In this document: positions 44,901 through 52,957 of the stretch, piece after piece
Layout: the number at the start of each line of letters is the position of its first letter
How positions within the stretch are numbered: the stretch's first letter is position 1
NCBI GenBank assembly: GCA_022508485.1
Contig: JAFLVD010000014.1
Coordinates: 1-54,131, forward strand
Origin: Clostridiales bacterium
Lineage (GTDB): Bacteria > Bacillota > Clostridia > Christensenellales > Pumilibacteraceae
Length of the DNA: 54,131 nt
Direction of reading: 5' to 3'
Translations under genes and position numbers: made by a program
The notes under the pieces: generated by a model
Told to the model about the DNA's origin: nothing
Seen by the model: only the letters and a program-made list of their open reading frames with translations
The model's database searches: none

Positions 44901-47900
44901 ATGCCTTCCGAAAACGTTACGCTTACCGCGGTTTGGGAGCTGTCCGGCAAGCACACGGTAACTTACGACGTGGACGGCGCCGCCGGCACCGTTCCCGACG
45001 AGAGCCATGTGGCTAACGACGAGTTTAACCTTCCCACCGGCACGGGATTAAACAAAACCGGCTACACTCTTCGCGGCTGGTTGAGCGACGGCGTAATGTA
45101 CGCGCTCGGCGAAACCGTTTCGATGCCCAACAACGACATCACCTTCAAAGCGCTGTGGATAGCCGACAGGGATAACTGGACGGCGGTCTACGGCGAGGAA
45201 GAGGACTACCGCCACTACACCGTGCAAAAGCCCACAGATGGCGAGTTCGACTACGATTCCGCAATCGGCACTCAGCTCTACGAGGCGGAGGACGGTATAC
45301 TCGGCGCATTTAACGTCGAGAACAAGGGCAACGCTTCGGGCGGAAAGCAGATAGGCGGCTTCGGCGATTACGAGCGCGTCCTCGTCTATAAGATTAACGC
45401 CGTACGAAGCGGCCCCGCGATTGTATCGTTAAGATATACGGGACATCCCGACTTCGGCAAGGACGCGGTAGGCGGCACGCCTATCGAAGGCGGACTGCTC
45501 GCTTCCAAGTACGTTACGGTCAAAAACGGAAAGTTCACGCTCGACACCGCAGGCGCAGAGCTTGCCGTAGGCAACTGGAACGGCGACGGCAATAACGGCG
45601 TGTTCGTCGAAGTAAGAATAGGCGTAATCTACCTTAACGAAGGACTTAACGAGCTTTCGTTCATATTCGACCACTTCGCGTGGCCGAGCTGCATTACGCT
45701 TGACTTTATGGCGCTCACCCCCGAAAAGAGCAGCGTGGGAACAAAGCACGCCGTGTCGTTTAATCTCGACGACGGCAACGGCGAGGTTACCGGCCTCGCG
45801 CCGTCCTACGCCGCTGGCGCAAGGTTCATTGTTCCGAGCGCAAACGGAATAGTAAAAGTGGGCTACAAGTTCCTTAACTGGAACGACGGCGAAAACGACT
45901 ATATGCCGGGCGACTTGTACACAATGCCCGACCGTGCCGTAACCTTTACCGCCGTGTGGGAGGAAAACCACAAGTGTTCGAGCGTTTGCGACGAGTGCGG
46001 CAAGTGCACAAATCCCGAGTGCGACGACGACGCTTGTAAAGCCAAGTGCCCCATTCACTATACGGTAAAATTCGAATTGGACGACGACGTGGAGGGCGCT
46101 ATCGAGGGCTTTGATAAAAAGTTCGACACCAATGCAACCTTCAATCTGCCGAGCGGCGACCACCTCAAAAAAGACGGCTACGTATTCGATTGCTGGAACG
46201 ACGGCGAGAGAGACTACCAGGCAGGCGAGACGTACACCGTAACAAAGGACGTAACCTTTACCGCCAAGTGGCGCGAGGAGTCCGAGCCGGAACCCGAAAA
46301 GTACGCGCTCGAATTCGAGCTTGACGGCGGTAGCGGCGATATAATCGGTATGGCGGAAAGCTATATAGAAGGCGTAATCATAAGACTGCCGAGCGGCGAC
46401 AAACTGTATAAGGAAGCGAACGGCGAGTATTACGCGTTCGATTACTGGGAATATAACGGCGAACACTACCGTGCCGGCGAAGAGTTTAAAATGCCGGCGC
46501 ATGCGGTTACGTTCACCGCCGTGTGGTCCAAGACGTGGGATAAGCTGTACGGCAAAACCAACAGCTACTACAACAACGCGAGCGAGTTTACAAAGGACTA
46601 TATTTCGGGCAAGGACTACGCGTTCAACCCCGATCGCGGCGAGTATATCTACGAGGCGGAGGACGCGGCGCGCGGCAGCGGCTTGTCCCTCGAGGCAAGG
46701 GGTAACGCTTCGGGCGGCAACGTGGTAAACGGCTTCGGTGCCGACGAACGCACGTTAACCTTTACGGTGTACGCGGTGCGCGATTACACGGCACTGCTGT
46801 CCATATCGGTTACCGGGCAAACGGGCTTCGGTACGCGCAATATGTCCGAATATCTTACTATTACCAACAGCACTAACGGCTACAACCTCGACTGCTCGAC
46901 TACCACAGGCGTTGTCGGCGGCGACTGGACTCAAAACCCCGTTCTTTACGCCGAAAACGCGATTGGCGAGATTAAGCTTGTCGCAGGCAAAAACACGATA
47001 GTCGTAAAGGTGAGAAATACCCCGTTCGGAACCGAGTGTATCCAAATGGACTACATGCTCTTGTCGCCCAAAAAGTTCGACGTGTCGTCCGCGGCTCGCG
47101 AAATGCGTACTGTATCTTACGACCTCGGCGGCGCAAGCGGCACCATTCCTTCCGAACAGTACTTAGAGGATAAGCTCATTACGGTAGCAGGGCTGGGCGG
47201 CATCACCTACGAAGGTTACCTTTTCGACGGCTATACGGCAGACTCCGTTCGTTACGAAGTAGGCGACGTGATTATAGTCGGCAAGAGCGATATCACGCTT
47301 ACCGCCGTATGGAAAAAGGATCCTCGTCCCGAGTGGACGGCGGCTTACGGTAATCCCGACAAGGATAGCTGTGTGGACGGAAGCAATAATTCGTTTGTTC
47401 CCGGCCGCGGCGCGTACATTTACGAGGCGGAGGACGCAGAGCTTGGCGGAGGTCTTTCCGTCGAGAGCGGCAAGGTAAACGCTTCGGGCAATAAGCAGGT
47501 AGGCGGCTTTACCACGGCGACGCGCGTCGTAACCTTCAAGGTGTATTCGCAGTACGCGTACAGGGCGCTTATCTCGCTCGGCTACACGACTTCGCCGTCG
47601 TTCTCGTCCACCACATTTGCCGATCGCTTTATGACAATCAAAAACGGCGACGAAGAGGTTTACTGCGCAAGCACATATCTTAACGCCGGCAACTGGACGG
47701 GCGAAGGAATTTACGTAGCAAGCTATATCGGCGAGATAAACCTTTCGGTCGGTCTTAACACCATAGTGTTCGAGATGAAAAACCTGTCCGATCCCAACAA
47801 CCTCTGCCTCGACTACATGCTGTTAATGCCTAAGCTTTCCGACGTTTCCGCACAGAGTAAGTATGCCGTAACATACAACCTGAACGACGGTAACGGCAGT

Positions 47901-48944
47901 GTGGACGACGAGGAACATTACGAGGGCGAGTTCTTTACCGTAGCAAGCGGCGCGGCGCTCAGTAAGTCAGGGTACTACTTTGCAGGGTGGAGTTACAACG
48001 GGCAAACGTACGTCGGCGGCGAGCGGATTATAATGCCCAACGAAACGGTAACCTTTAACGCTCAGTGGGAAAAGAGCGACGAGTACGCCGTAAACTACAA
48101 CCTTAAAGGCGGCTCGGGCGTGGAGAATACCGAGGCTATGGCAGGCTCGCGCTTCAATCTGCCCACGGCGGAAGAGGTTACAAAGTCCGGCTACACGCTC
48201 GGCGGCTGGGCGTACGGCAACGGTTACTATGCGGCAGGCGCCGAGTTCACAATGCCCGAGTCCGACGTTACCTTCGACGCGGTATGGCTTGCGAGTAATG
48301 ATAATTGGGATAACGCGTTCGGCGAGGAGGACTCCACAAAACAATACACCAAAGTGGAGTACGCAGACGACATAAATAAGTCCAACGTCGAGCATACGTT
48401 CGACTACGACCCGGCTAACGGCACGCATATCTACGAGGCGGAGGCTTCCTATCGCGACCTCAATAATCTTAATATAGAGGGTATAAACGGCAACGGGGCA
48501 AACAAACCCAACGCTTCCGGTCAGCACCAGTTAGCCGGATTTGACGGCGCGGTTCATAACTTCTCGTTTAAGATTAACGCGGCAAAGAGCGGCACGGCGC
48601 TTATTACCATTGCGTACACCGGTAACCCCGGCAGCGACGCTTGGAAAAACCCGGCTTCGACGTATATGACCGTTACCAACGGCGAATTTACCGTCGATTG
48701 CAGCGGTACGGTGCTTAAAGAGGCCGACTGGGCAGGCAACGGAATTTACGTGGAAACAAGGCTGGGCGTCGTCTATCTCAACGAGGGTGAGAACGTAATT
48801 AAGTTCTCGTACTTCGGTTGGAACTGGCCTATCGCAATCGGCATGGACTACATTCTTCTTACGCCCGAAGCGGAAGGGGAGACTGCGGCTCAGGTAAACG
48901 CACCGATCCTTCCTCACGAAACGGCGTATATAAAAGAGGACTGA
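41928..48944 (+). CDS. Giant surface lipoprotein: eight CBM6/35-like modules linked by Flg_new (InlB-like) repeats
   Basis: The 2338-residue product has a lipobox (VFAC, Cys25) and a Gly-rich stretch. Eight modules each open with a G-x-YEAE-type motif, near residues 99, 279, 462, 789, 1117, 1574, 1832 and 2167; later ones continue NASGxxQVxGF. This is a CBM6/CBM35-like signature for carbohydrate binding. From module 3 on, ten Flg_new repeats lie between modules (2, 2, 3, 1, 2), with the pattern VTYDLNGGxG to GGWxDGxxYxxGexxxMPxxDVTFTAVW. One Cys cluster (seven Cys, about residues 1348-1372) interrupts the repeats. It probably extends from the membrane as a multivalent glycan-binding chain. 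Ribosome site AGGAGG; the last gene of the operon. Confidence 0.92.
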   Translation: MKSKFWQKLAVGALALIMSLAVFACTPDDNFGGGGGGGGGGYGNLDDFFNDFFDDWGGSGDSKHEQEDWSEKYGDVGSLSDYINATGSQTFNPSWGTHLYEAEYAEFTSPARVLFGSGSSGGLQVEYIEQSVVLSLDVYATKDCTALLGMGLGCSGGNVLTTDLFAITYSDASGENAGTVEIDDYYFTAGGWLAFTEQSIGEVPLKEGKNTITVVSFGGFNLDYFTLTPQLADKTGKPSDSYNPTPKAQWENVFGSYKLKEYFRGEIVEEGFNPTWGAYKYEAESAKLFGGASGKTSNSLASGYATVGSASASFIDFVINSTADCEVLLKGAATTAPTYKATSINSLMRVSVIGGDKASNSDNMTSTGGFTGQPVENDLGTVRFNKGRNILRIEPLVHETFELDYIAVLPVKENVTGNPDYDPNAGYVVPFDDWGAVYGKYDKGDYVSGKSHSFNPESGAHIYEAEDGELGEGLKTENKANASGGQQVAGYDEDSHTITFTIESTCEYTALISIGYTSAPDFAHYLTADHFIKITYGDGKIVKCTDSRITAADWTGNSTYSESYIGEITLAEGTNTVTLECFNMKYPNTICLDYMLLSPRQEDAVGYAVTYDFDGGEGEPIPTVKRKAGSTFTVAYATGIKKTGYLFGGWSDGQDIYRGGDSYVMPDSGVTFTAVWIKADLRKVSFNLDGGNGTINDETHYAGEAFNLPDGDAISKANYAFGGWTDGKACYGGGSRMEMPDADITLTAIWVPVKDSWDGVYGAADPDKNYRKATSSDGVFDYYVERGTHLFEAEDLNRGAGLSVEDGKVNASGNKQLSGFAEATRTFSMTVNATRRGPVLLTLGYTGNPGMNTNVAASHYFTVMNGTHILDCTATKVIAGDWGNDIYVELRLGVIYLNEGVNTIEFSFAHLPFNDCIALDYVLLTAATSLYEDKVTLTYDLNGGKGNIPPVSMYAGEKFRLADGSGITYAGHYFTGWTDGVVTYEGGELFTMPSENVTLTAVWELSGKHTVTYDVDGAAGTVPDESHVANDEFNLPTGTGLNKTGYTLRGWLSDGVMYALGETVSMPNNDITFKALWIADRDNWTAVYGEEEDYRHYTVQKPTDGEFDYDSAIGTQLYEAEDGILGAFNVENKGNASGGKQIGGFGDYERVLVYKINAVRSGPAIVSLRYTGHPDFGKDAVGGTPIEGGLLASKYVTVKNGKFTLDTAGAELAVGNWNGDGNNGVFVEVRIGVIYLNEGLNELSFIFDHFAWPSCITLDFMALTPEKSSVGTKHAVSFNLDDGNGEVTGLAPSYAAGARFIVPSANGIVKVGYKFLNWNDGENDYMPGDLYTMPDRAVTFTAVWEENHKCSSVCDECGKCTNPECDDDACKAKCPIHYTVKFELDDDVEGAIEGFDKKFDTNATFNLPSGDHLKKDGYVFDCWNDGERDYQAGETYTVTKDVTFTAKWREESEPEPEKYALEFELDGGSGDIIGMAESYIEGVIIRLPSGDKLYKEANGEYYAFDYWEYNGEHYRAGEEFKMPAHAVTFTAVWSKTWDKLYGKTNSYYNNASEFTKDYISGKDYAFNPDRGEYIYEAEDAARGSGLSLEARGNASGGNVVNGFGADERTLTFTVYAVRDYTALLSISVTGQTGFGTRNMSEYLTITNSTNGYNLDCSTTTGVVGGDWTQNPVLYAENAIGEIKLVAGKNTIVVKVRNTPFGTECIQMDYMLLSPKKFDVSSAAREMRTVSYDLGGASGTIPSEQYLEDKLITVAGLGGITYEGYLFDGYTADSVRYEVGDVIIVGKSDITLTAVWKKDPRPEWTAAYGNPDKDSCVDGSNNSFVPGRGAYIYEAEDAELGGGLSVESGKVNASGNKQVGGFTTATRVVTFKVYSQYAYRALISLGYTTSPSFSSTTFADRFMTIKNGDEEVYCASTYLNAGNWTGEGIYVASYIGEINLSVGLNTIVFEMKNLSDPNNLCLDYMLLMPKLSDVSAQSKYAVTYNLNDGNGSVDDEEHYEGEFFTVASGAALSKSGYYFAGWSYNGQTYVGGERIIMPNETVTFNAQWEKSDEYAVNYNLKGGSGVENTEAMAGSRFNLPTAEEVTKSGYTLGGWAYGNGYYAAGAEFTMPESDVTFDAVWLASNDNWDNAFGEEDSTKQYTKVEYADDINKSNVEHTFDYDPANGTHIYEAEASYRDLNNLNIEGINGNGANKPNASGQHQLAGFDGAVHNFSFKINAAKSGTALITIAYTGNPGSDAWKNPASTYMTVTNGEFTVDCSGTVLKEADWAGNGIYVETRLGVVYLNEGENVIKFSYFGWNWPIAIGMDYILLTPEAEGETAAQVNAPILPHETAYIKED

Positions 48945-48974
48945 CTTCGCCGAAAAACTTTATATTAAAACTCA

Positions 48975-49004
48975 AAATACGACCGCAAGTGCGCGGCCGT
49001 ATTT
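48975..49004 (+). terminator. Rho-independent terminator of the 16-kb operon
   Basis: AAATACG-A-CCGC pairs with GCGG-C-CGTATTT, one A-C mismatch, across 48975-49004. TGTTTGT follows. The loop side CCGCAAG resembles the other terminators at 1-37 and 15915. Confidence 0.8.
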
Positions 49005-49044
49005 GTTTGTAAAAAAATTAAGATATGTAATATTTCATTTTATA

Positions 49045-49073
49045 TTGACAATTACGTTATTTTTTGCTAATAT
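49045..49073 (+). promoter_or_regulatory. Sigma-A promoter of the SHOCT membrane protein gene
   Basis: TTGACA (49045-49050), 17-bp spacer, TAATAT (49068-49073). The leader is about 33 nt with AGAGGAAA. Confidence 0.75.
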
Positions 49074-49112
49074 TTATTAAATCTATTAAACAAAAGAGGA
49101 AACAGAAAAATC

Positions 49113-49721
49113 ATGAAGAAAATCGATAATATCTTCAAGTGGATTGTTTTTGGTGTGTTTATATTGCATTTATTCACATTCTTTATGCCTATTTATTCTG
49201 CGACCAGAGAGACCTCGTACAGCGACCCGGAAGTTACTTTGAGTTATTTATACAGCTCGAGTTCTACTTATCTTTTAGTATATTTTTCAGAATTGCTGAT
49301 ACCTATCGTAGCAATAGTGTTCCTTTTTGCGAATTTTAAAAGTAGCAGACCGTTTTTTTTCGGATTGATGGGCACATATATGCTTAACGGCATATTTACG
49401 ATTTTGTCTTTATCGCGAATGGTATTAGATAATACTAGTAGCTATTATGATTATGCTTTTCAATACGGTTATTACTTATATATTGTAACGTTAGCCTTTT
49501 TGATTATCGCGGTTATCAGTTCCTTTATTGTGTATTTAGTAAGCAAGTCGCAAAATGCAAACGAAGATGCGGAATCGTCGCGTGAGACATATCAAGAATC
49601 GAAAATAGACGTTTTAAGAAAGCGGATTGAATTGTTGGACGATTTGAAAAGGCAAGGCGTTTTGACGGAACGGGAATACGACGAAAAAAGGTCGGAAATA
49701 ATAAAGGAATTAAAAATTTAG
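49113..49721 (+). CDS. Four-helix membrane protein with C-terminal SHOCT domain
   Basis: The 202-residue product has hydrophobic segments at about 9-28, 52-74, 80-100 and 118-143. A polar linker leads to a SHOCT domain (about 167-202: IELLDDLKRQGVLTEREYDE, then KRSEII). SHOCT is a short helical domain usually placed at an end of bacterial membrane proteins, thought to aid oligomerisation or binding. The gene and its flanks are clearly more AT-rich than the rest (TTA, ATA and AAT codons common), suggesting separate origin. It has its own promoter and terminator. Biochemical role unknown. Confidence 0.85.
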   Translation: MKKIDNIFKWIVFGVFILHLFTFFMPIYSATRETSYSDPEVTLSYLYSSSSTYLLVYFSELLIPIVAIVFLFANFKSSRPFFFGLMGTYMLNGIFTILSLSRMVLDNTSSYYDYAFQYGYYLYIVTLAFLIIAVISSFIVYLVSKSQNANEDAESSRETYQESKIDVLRKRIELLDDLKRQGVLTEREYDEKRSEIIKELKI

Positions 49722-49792
49722 CCAGTAGTAATATCGTTTATGCATATATTAAAATAATGGAATACGCTTGTGTTATCAAAGCGCTATAAGAA

Positions 49793-49824
49793 AGCCGAGC
49801 ACTTTTCGTGCTCGGCTGTATTTT
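49793..49824 (+). terminator. Rho-independent terminator after the SHOCT gene
   Basis: AGCCGAGCAC (49793-49802) pairs with GTGCTCGGCT (49808-49817) around a 5-nt loop. GTATTTTT follows. Confidence 0.9.
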
Positions 49825-50050
49825 TAAAGGTGGCGGCTTATAACCGAACTTCGACCGCCGTAAGTTTTCTCGATTTTGCCTTGAAGAAAAATTAAAATAT
49901 TGACTCCCGTAATTCCGATTATACAACAATAAACATTACCTCTAACGTATAATAAGGATAATAACGGATAACTTCAATACGTTAAACAGATACAAATTCC
50001 AAAAACCTTTTCTAGGTTTACCGATTATAAGGCAAAATCGACGGAAAGTA
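49825..50050. other. Gene-free AT-rich stretch
   Basis: No convincing coding region is seen. A TATAAT-like hexamer near 49950 lacks a matching -35 box. There is no obvious terminator for the minus-strand gene that ends at 50051. Confidence 0.6.
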
Positions 50051-50551
50051 TTATTTGATTTCGAACTTGACCGAGTTGTTTATTACGTCGAGCGCGGTCT
50101 GCATCTTTGCGAGAAGGTCGGATACGCGCTTGAATTCGGCGTCTGCGGCGTCGATATCGTAGTTGGCGTAACGGTATTCGATAATGCTACTGCCAGAACG
50201 GCTGTATTCCCTGGTTTTTGCCTGGCGGCCGCGCATTGACGACAGCTTCATCTTTTGCGACGACAGCTGCGGCATGTAAACGAGCGCCTCGTCTATCGTA
50301 ATGCCGAGTTCGGGAATAACGGTGGTGGTGTTGAACACGTTGAGAGCGTGCTTAACCTTGCGTATTTCTTTTTGTAAACGCTCGATTTCCTTTTGCGTTT
50401 CGGTAAAATCGTACTTGGGACGAATCGATTCCACGTCCTCCGTGGTTGCCGCAATAAACTCGCGCGTCGCCACCTCGGCGCCCATTACGGCCCCGAGCTC
50501 TTCGTTAAGGCTTCTCAGAAGCTTTGCCGCTTCCGCAGACGTATATTTCAT
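50051..50551 (-). CDS. DIP1984-like helical protein
   Basis: The 166-residue soluble product starts at the ATG at 50551 because GGAGGTAAG lies 5 nt before it; a TTG five codons earlier is part of that site. Helix-rich ends flank a middle with GITIDEALVYMPQL, then a YSRSGSSIIEY strand and a final helix ending DVINNSVKFEIK. The layout resembles DIP1984-family proteins (helical hairpin, SRSEI-like strand, C-terminal helix ending near an Asn). Their biochemical function is not established. It has a strong promoter and stands alone. Confidence 0.7.
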   Translation of the reverse strand: MKYTSAEAAKLLRSLNEELGAVMGAEVATREFIAATTEDVESIRPKYDFTETQKEIERLQKEIRKVKHALNVFNTTTVIPELGITIDEALVYMPQLSSQKMKLSSMRGRQAKTREYSRSGSSIIEYRYANYDIDAADAEFKRVSDLLAKMQTALDVINNSVKFEIK

Positions 50552-50621
50552 TTTTCTTACCTCCAAAGGGTTTTTCGTTTTTTTACCGCCGATAAAGTCC
50601 TCGCCGGCAAAACTCTTGCAT

Positions 50622-50651
50622 ATTATACCAGTCGAAGCTCAACCTTGTCAA
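50622..50651 (-). promoter_or_regulatory. Extended -10 sigma-A promoter of the DIP1984-like gene
   Basis: Minus strand TTGACA (50651-50646), 18-bp spacer, TATAAT (50627-50622) with TGG directly before it. The leader is about 64 nt. Confidence 0.8.
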
Positions 50652-50781
50652 CAAAAAGTCGAATTTCTTTGTCCCGAATACGGTACACAACTTTTAACAA
50701 TCGAATAACCGAACCAACCGCCGGTAAATGATTGACAATAAACGCGCCTATGAACGTGGAAAAAGAAAGCGGTAAAAAGCA

Positions 50782-50809
50782 TTGACACGGTTTTCTCTTA
50801 TGGTATAAA
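50782..50809 (+). promoter_or_regulatory. Extended -10 sigma-A promoter of the second cytoplasmic LRR gene
   Basis: TTGACA (50782-50787), 16-bp spacer, TGGTATAAA (hexamer 50804-50809). Leader is about 22 nt with ACGAGG. Confidence 0.78.
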
Positions 50810-50837
50810 ATATAGCAAAATACTTTACGAGGTTTTT

Positions 50838-52226
50838 ATGACGGGGAAGCGCGTAGGCGATTTCGAAATAATCGACGTGTACGATTTATTGCAGGAAGAG
50901 TATGAAAGGTTCCGGGACGAACACGACGACTTTGAGTGGTGGCAAGAGGGTGAAACAAGATATTCCGCCGAGGACTATCACCACTTGCTGTTCGGCGAAC
51001 TGCAACCAGGGCAGGAGATTGCCGTTACTAAATACTTCGGAAGCGACGATAATATAGTTATCCCCGACGAGGCGACGCAGCTTAACGAGGGACTGTTCGA
51101 GGGTAACGCAAAAATCAAAAGCGTTATTATTCCCGACAGCGTGAATACGATCGGGGTCAACGCGTTTAAAAACTGCACCGCTTTAACGGATGTTAAATTA
51201 GGTAAATGCGTTAAGGATATATGCGCGTACGCCTTTTGCGGCTGCAAGTCGCTGAAACAAATCGAACTTCCGAGAGGACTTACCGTAATCCGCAGAGGGG
51301 CGTTTATGGAGTGCGGTTTGACGAGCGTAACTGTTCCGGGCAGCGTAGAGAACGTGTGCGAACATGCCTTTTGGGATTGCACGTCTCTTTCGTCCGTGAG
51401 CCTTGAGAACGGTATAAAACGTATTCATTCCGGCGCGTTTAAAGGCTGCAGGGCGCTTAAAAATATTACTCTTCCGCAGTCGCTGACCCAAGTCGAACTT
51501 TACGCTTTTTTTGATAGTGGGATAGAGGATCTGTACATTCCCAAAAACGTAAGCGATGTGTCGAAATGCTCGTATTTAAACAGCCGCACCCTGAAAAAAA
51601 TCGAAGTGGACCCGGAAAATCCCCACCTTGTATCCAAGTGTAATTGTTTAATCCGTAAATCAAGCGGAATTCTTATTGCCGCGGTGGGGGATTTTAAGCT
51701 GCCCGACGACGGCAGTTTAAAGAAAATAGACACTTGGGTTTTTAACGGCAATCGCAACTTAACCGAAATCGATATTCCCGAGGGTGTTACGCATTTATAC
51801 CATTCGGTGTTTGAATGTTGCGCTAATTTGCGCCGCGTAAGTCTTCCGAGTACGCTCGAGGTTGTCGGGGAAAGTGATTTTGCCGGCTGCGACGCATTAG
51901 AGGAAATCGAAATCCCCGGAAGCGTCAAAGAGATTGAGAAAGAGGCGTTTTATTGCTGCGGAATAAGGAAGGTTGTTATTAAGCGCGGCGTGGAGGTTAT
52001 AGGTTTTAATGCGTTTAACGGCTGTAAAAACCTTGTGGAAGCGTATATCCCGTCTTCCGTGTACAAGATAGATTGCGGACTGTTTAACGGCGAGCTGTTC
52101 CGCGACTGCAACAAAAACCTTTGCGTGTATATGGAAAAGCGCGAGAACGGATCCCACGAATATCTCGCCAGGTTTTTAGGCAAAGTAAAAGTAAAGTTTA
52201 TCGACAGAAACGAAATCTTCGATTGA
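50838..52226 (+). CDS. Cytoplasmic BspA-type LRR_5 protein, paralogue of the 73-1527 gene
   Basis: The 462-residue product has no signal peptide. An acidic N-terminal region (about 1-80; DVYDLLQEEYERF, DDFEWW) matches the start of the 73-1527 product. About 14 LRR_5 repeats follow (about 82-430, IPDSVNTIGVNAFKNCTAL style). A central KKIEVDPENP motif and the final FIDRNEIFD are also shared with the paralogue (VDRPDIFN). The shared N-terminus suggests a defined binding or targeting domain rather than a generic LRR array. It is monocistronic between its own promoter and the terminator at 52266. Confidence 0.9.
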   Translation: MTGKRVGDFEIIDVYDLLQEEYERFRDEHDDFEWWQEGETRYSAEDYHHLLFGELQPGQEIAVTKYFGSDDNIVIPDEATQLNEGLFEGNAKIKSVIIPDSVNTIGVNAFKNCTALTDVKLGKCVKDICAYAFCGCKSLKQIELPRGLTVIRRGAFMECGLTSVTVPGSVENVCEHAFWDCTSLSSVSLENGIKRIHSGAFKGCRALKNITLPQSLTQVELYAFFDSGIEDLYIPKNVSDVSKCSYLNSRTLKKIEVDPENPHLVSKCNCLIRKSSGILIAAVGDFKLPDDGSLKKIDTWVFNGNRNLTEIDIPEGVTHLYHSVFECCANLRRVSLPSTLEVVGESDFAGCDALEEIEIPGSVKEIEKEAFYCCGIRKVVIKRGVEVIGFNAFNGCKNLVEAYIPSSVYKIDCGLFNGELFRDCNKNLCVYMEKRENGSHEYLARFLGKVKVKFIDRNEIFD

Positions 52227-52265
52227 ATATACGTACCCACTCTTTAATACTGCTTATAATAAACC

Positions 52266-52314
52266 ATAAAGGCGAACGGTCTCCCAATGGAAACGTGTTC
52301 GCCTTTATCTTGTT
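52266..52314 (+). terminator. Rho-independent terminator after the LRR gene
   Basis: ATAAAGGCGAAC (52266-52277) pairs with GTTCGCCTTTAT (52297-52308). CTTGTTT follows. Confidence 0.85.
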
Positions 52315-52352
52315 TGGTGAACGCAAGCGGAATGTAAACAAATTATAATCAT

Positions 52353-52381
52353 TTGACATACTGTTGAACACCATTTATAAT
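52353..52381 (+). promoter_or_regulatory. Full-consensus sigma-A promoter giving a leaderless transcript
   Basis: TTGACA (52353-52358), 17-bp spacer, TATAAT (52376-52381), then six bases and ATG at 52388, again placing +1 on the A of the start codon. Confidence 0.85.
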
Positions 52382-52387
52382 TAAGGT

Positions 52388-52957
52388 ATGGATACAAAAC
52401 AGTTTTTGGAAATAATGAATCGCGGCGAATACGTTGTAGCCGGTTCCGAAGCGCACCTCGTTATGCACTATTTGTCTGACGAGGCACGAAGAATCACCGC
52501 AGAACTAAACAACGCCTATCATACTAACGAGGAAATCCGTTCGATCTTTGCAAAGCTCATAGGGAAAGATGTTGACGAGGGCTTTGGGCTGTTTCCGCCG
52601 TTTTATACCGACTGCGGAAAAAATATAACGGTCGGAAAACGCGTTTTCATCAATTCGGGCTGTTGTTTTCAGGATCAGGGTGGCATAGACATCGGTGATG
52701 ACGTGCTTATCGGTCAACAGGTGGTGATTGCAACGCTCAATCATGATTTGAACCCCGAAAAGCGAGGAAGCATGGTTCCGAAGAATGTAAAAATAGGGAA
52801 CAAAGTTTGGATTGGCGCACACGCAACGATTCTTGCCGGTGTAACGATTGGCGACGGTGCGGTAGTCGCCGCAGGCGCGGTCGTTACGAAAAATGTTCCT
52901 CCTAATACCGTTGTCGCCGGCGTTCCCGCAAAAGTCATAAAGGAGATAGAAGCATGA
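52388..52957 (+). CDS. Hexapeptide-repeat sugar O-acetyltransferase (maltose/galactoside acetyltransferase type)
   Basis: The 189-residue product has normal family length. An N-terminal Mac domain (about 5-60, MNRGEYV...) is followed by a left-handed beta-helix of hexapeptide repeats (about 75-185: [51 protein letters not shown]). The catalytic His119 lies in ATLNHD. Family members move acetyl from acetyl-CoA to sugar hydroxyls in the cytosol. The ATG coincides with the predicted transcription start, so the message is leaderless. The stop overlaps the next start by 4 nt. Codon choice (ACA, GCA, TGT more common) differs from the genes to the left. Confidence 0.92.
   Translation: MDTKQFLEIMNRGEYVVAGSEAHLVMHYLSDEARRITAELNNAYHTNEEIRSIFAKLIGKDVDEGFGLFPPFYTDCGKNITVGKRVFINSGCCFQDQGGIDIGDDVLIGQQVVIATLNHDLNPEKRGSMVPKNVKIGNKVWIGAHATILAGVTIGDGAVVAAGAVVTKNVPPNTVVAGVPAKVIKEIEA

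Noticed and set aside
45429-46502. 357-residue minus-strand open frame
   Set aside because: It is antisense to the CBM-repeat lipoprotein; its repetitive product only mirrors the Flg_new repeats.
49738-49929. 63-residue minus-strand open frame
   Set aside because: It runs through the terminator hairpin at 49793-49824 and has no ribosome site.
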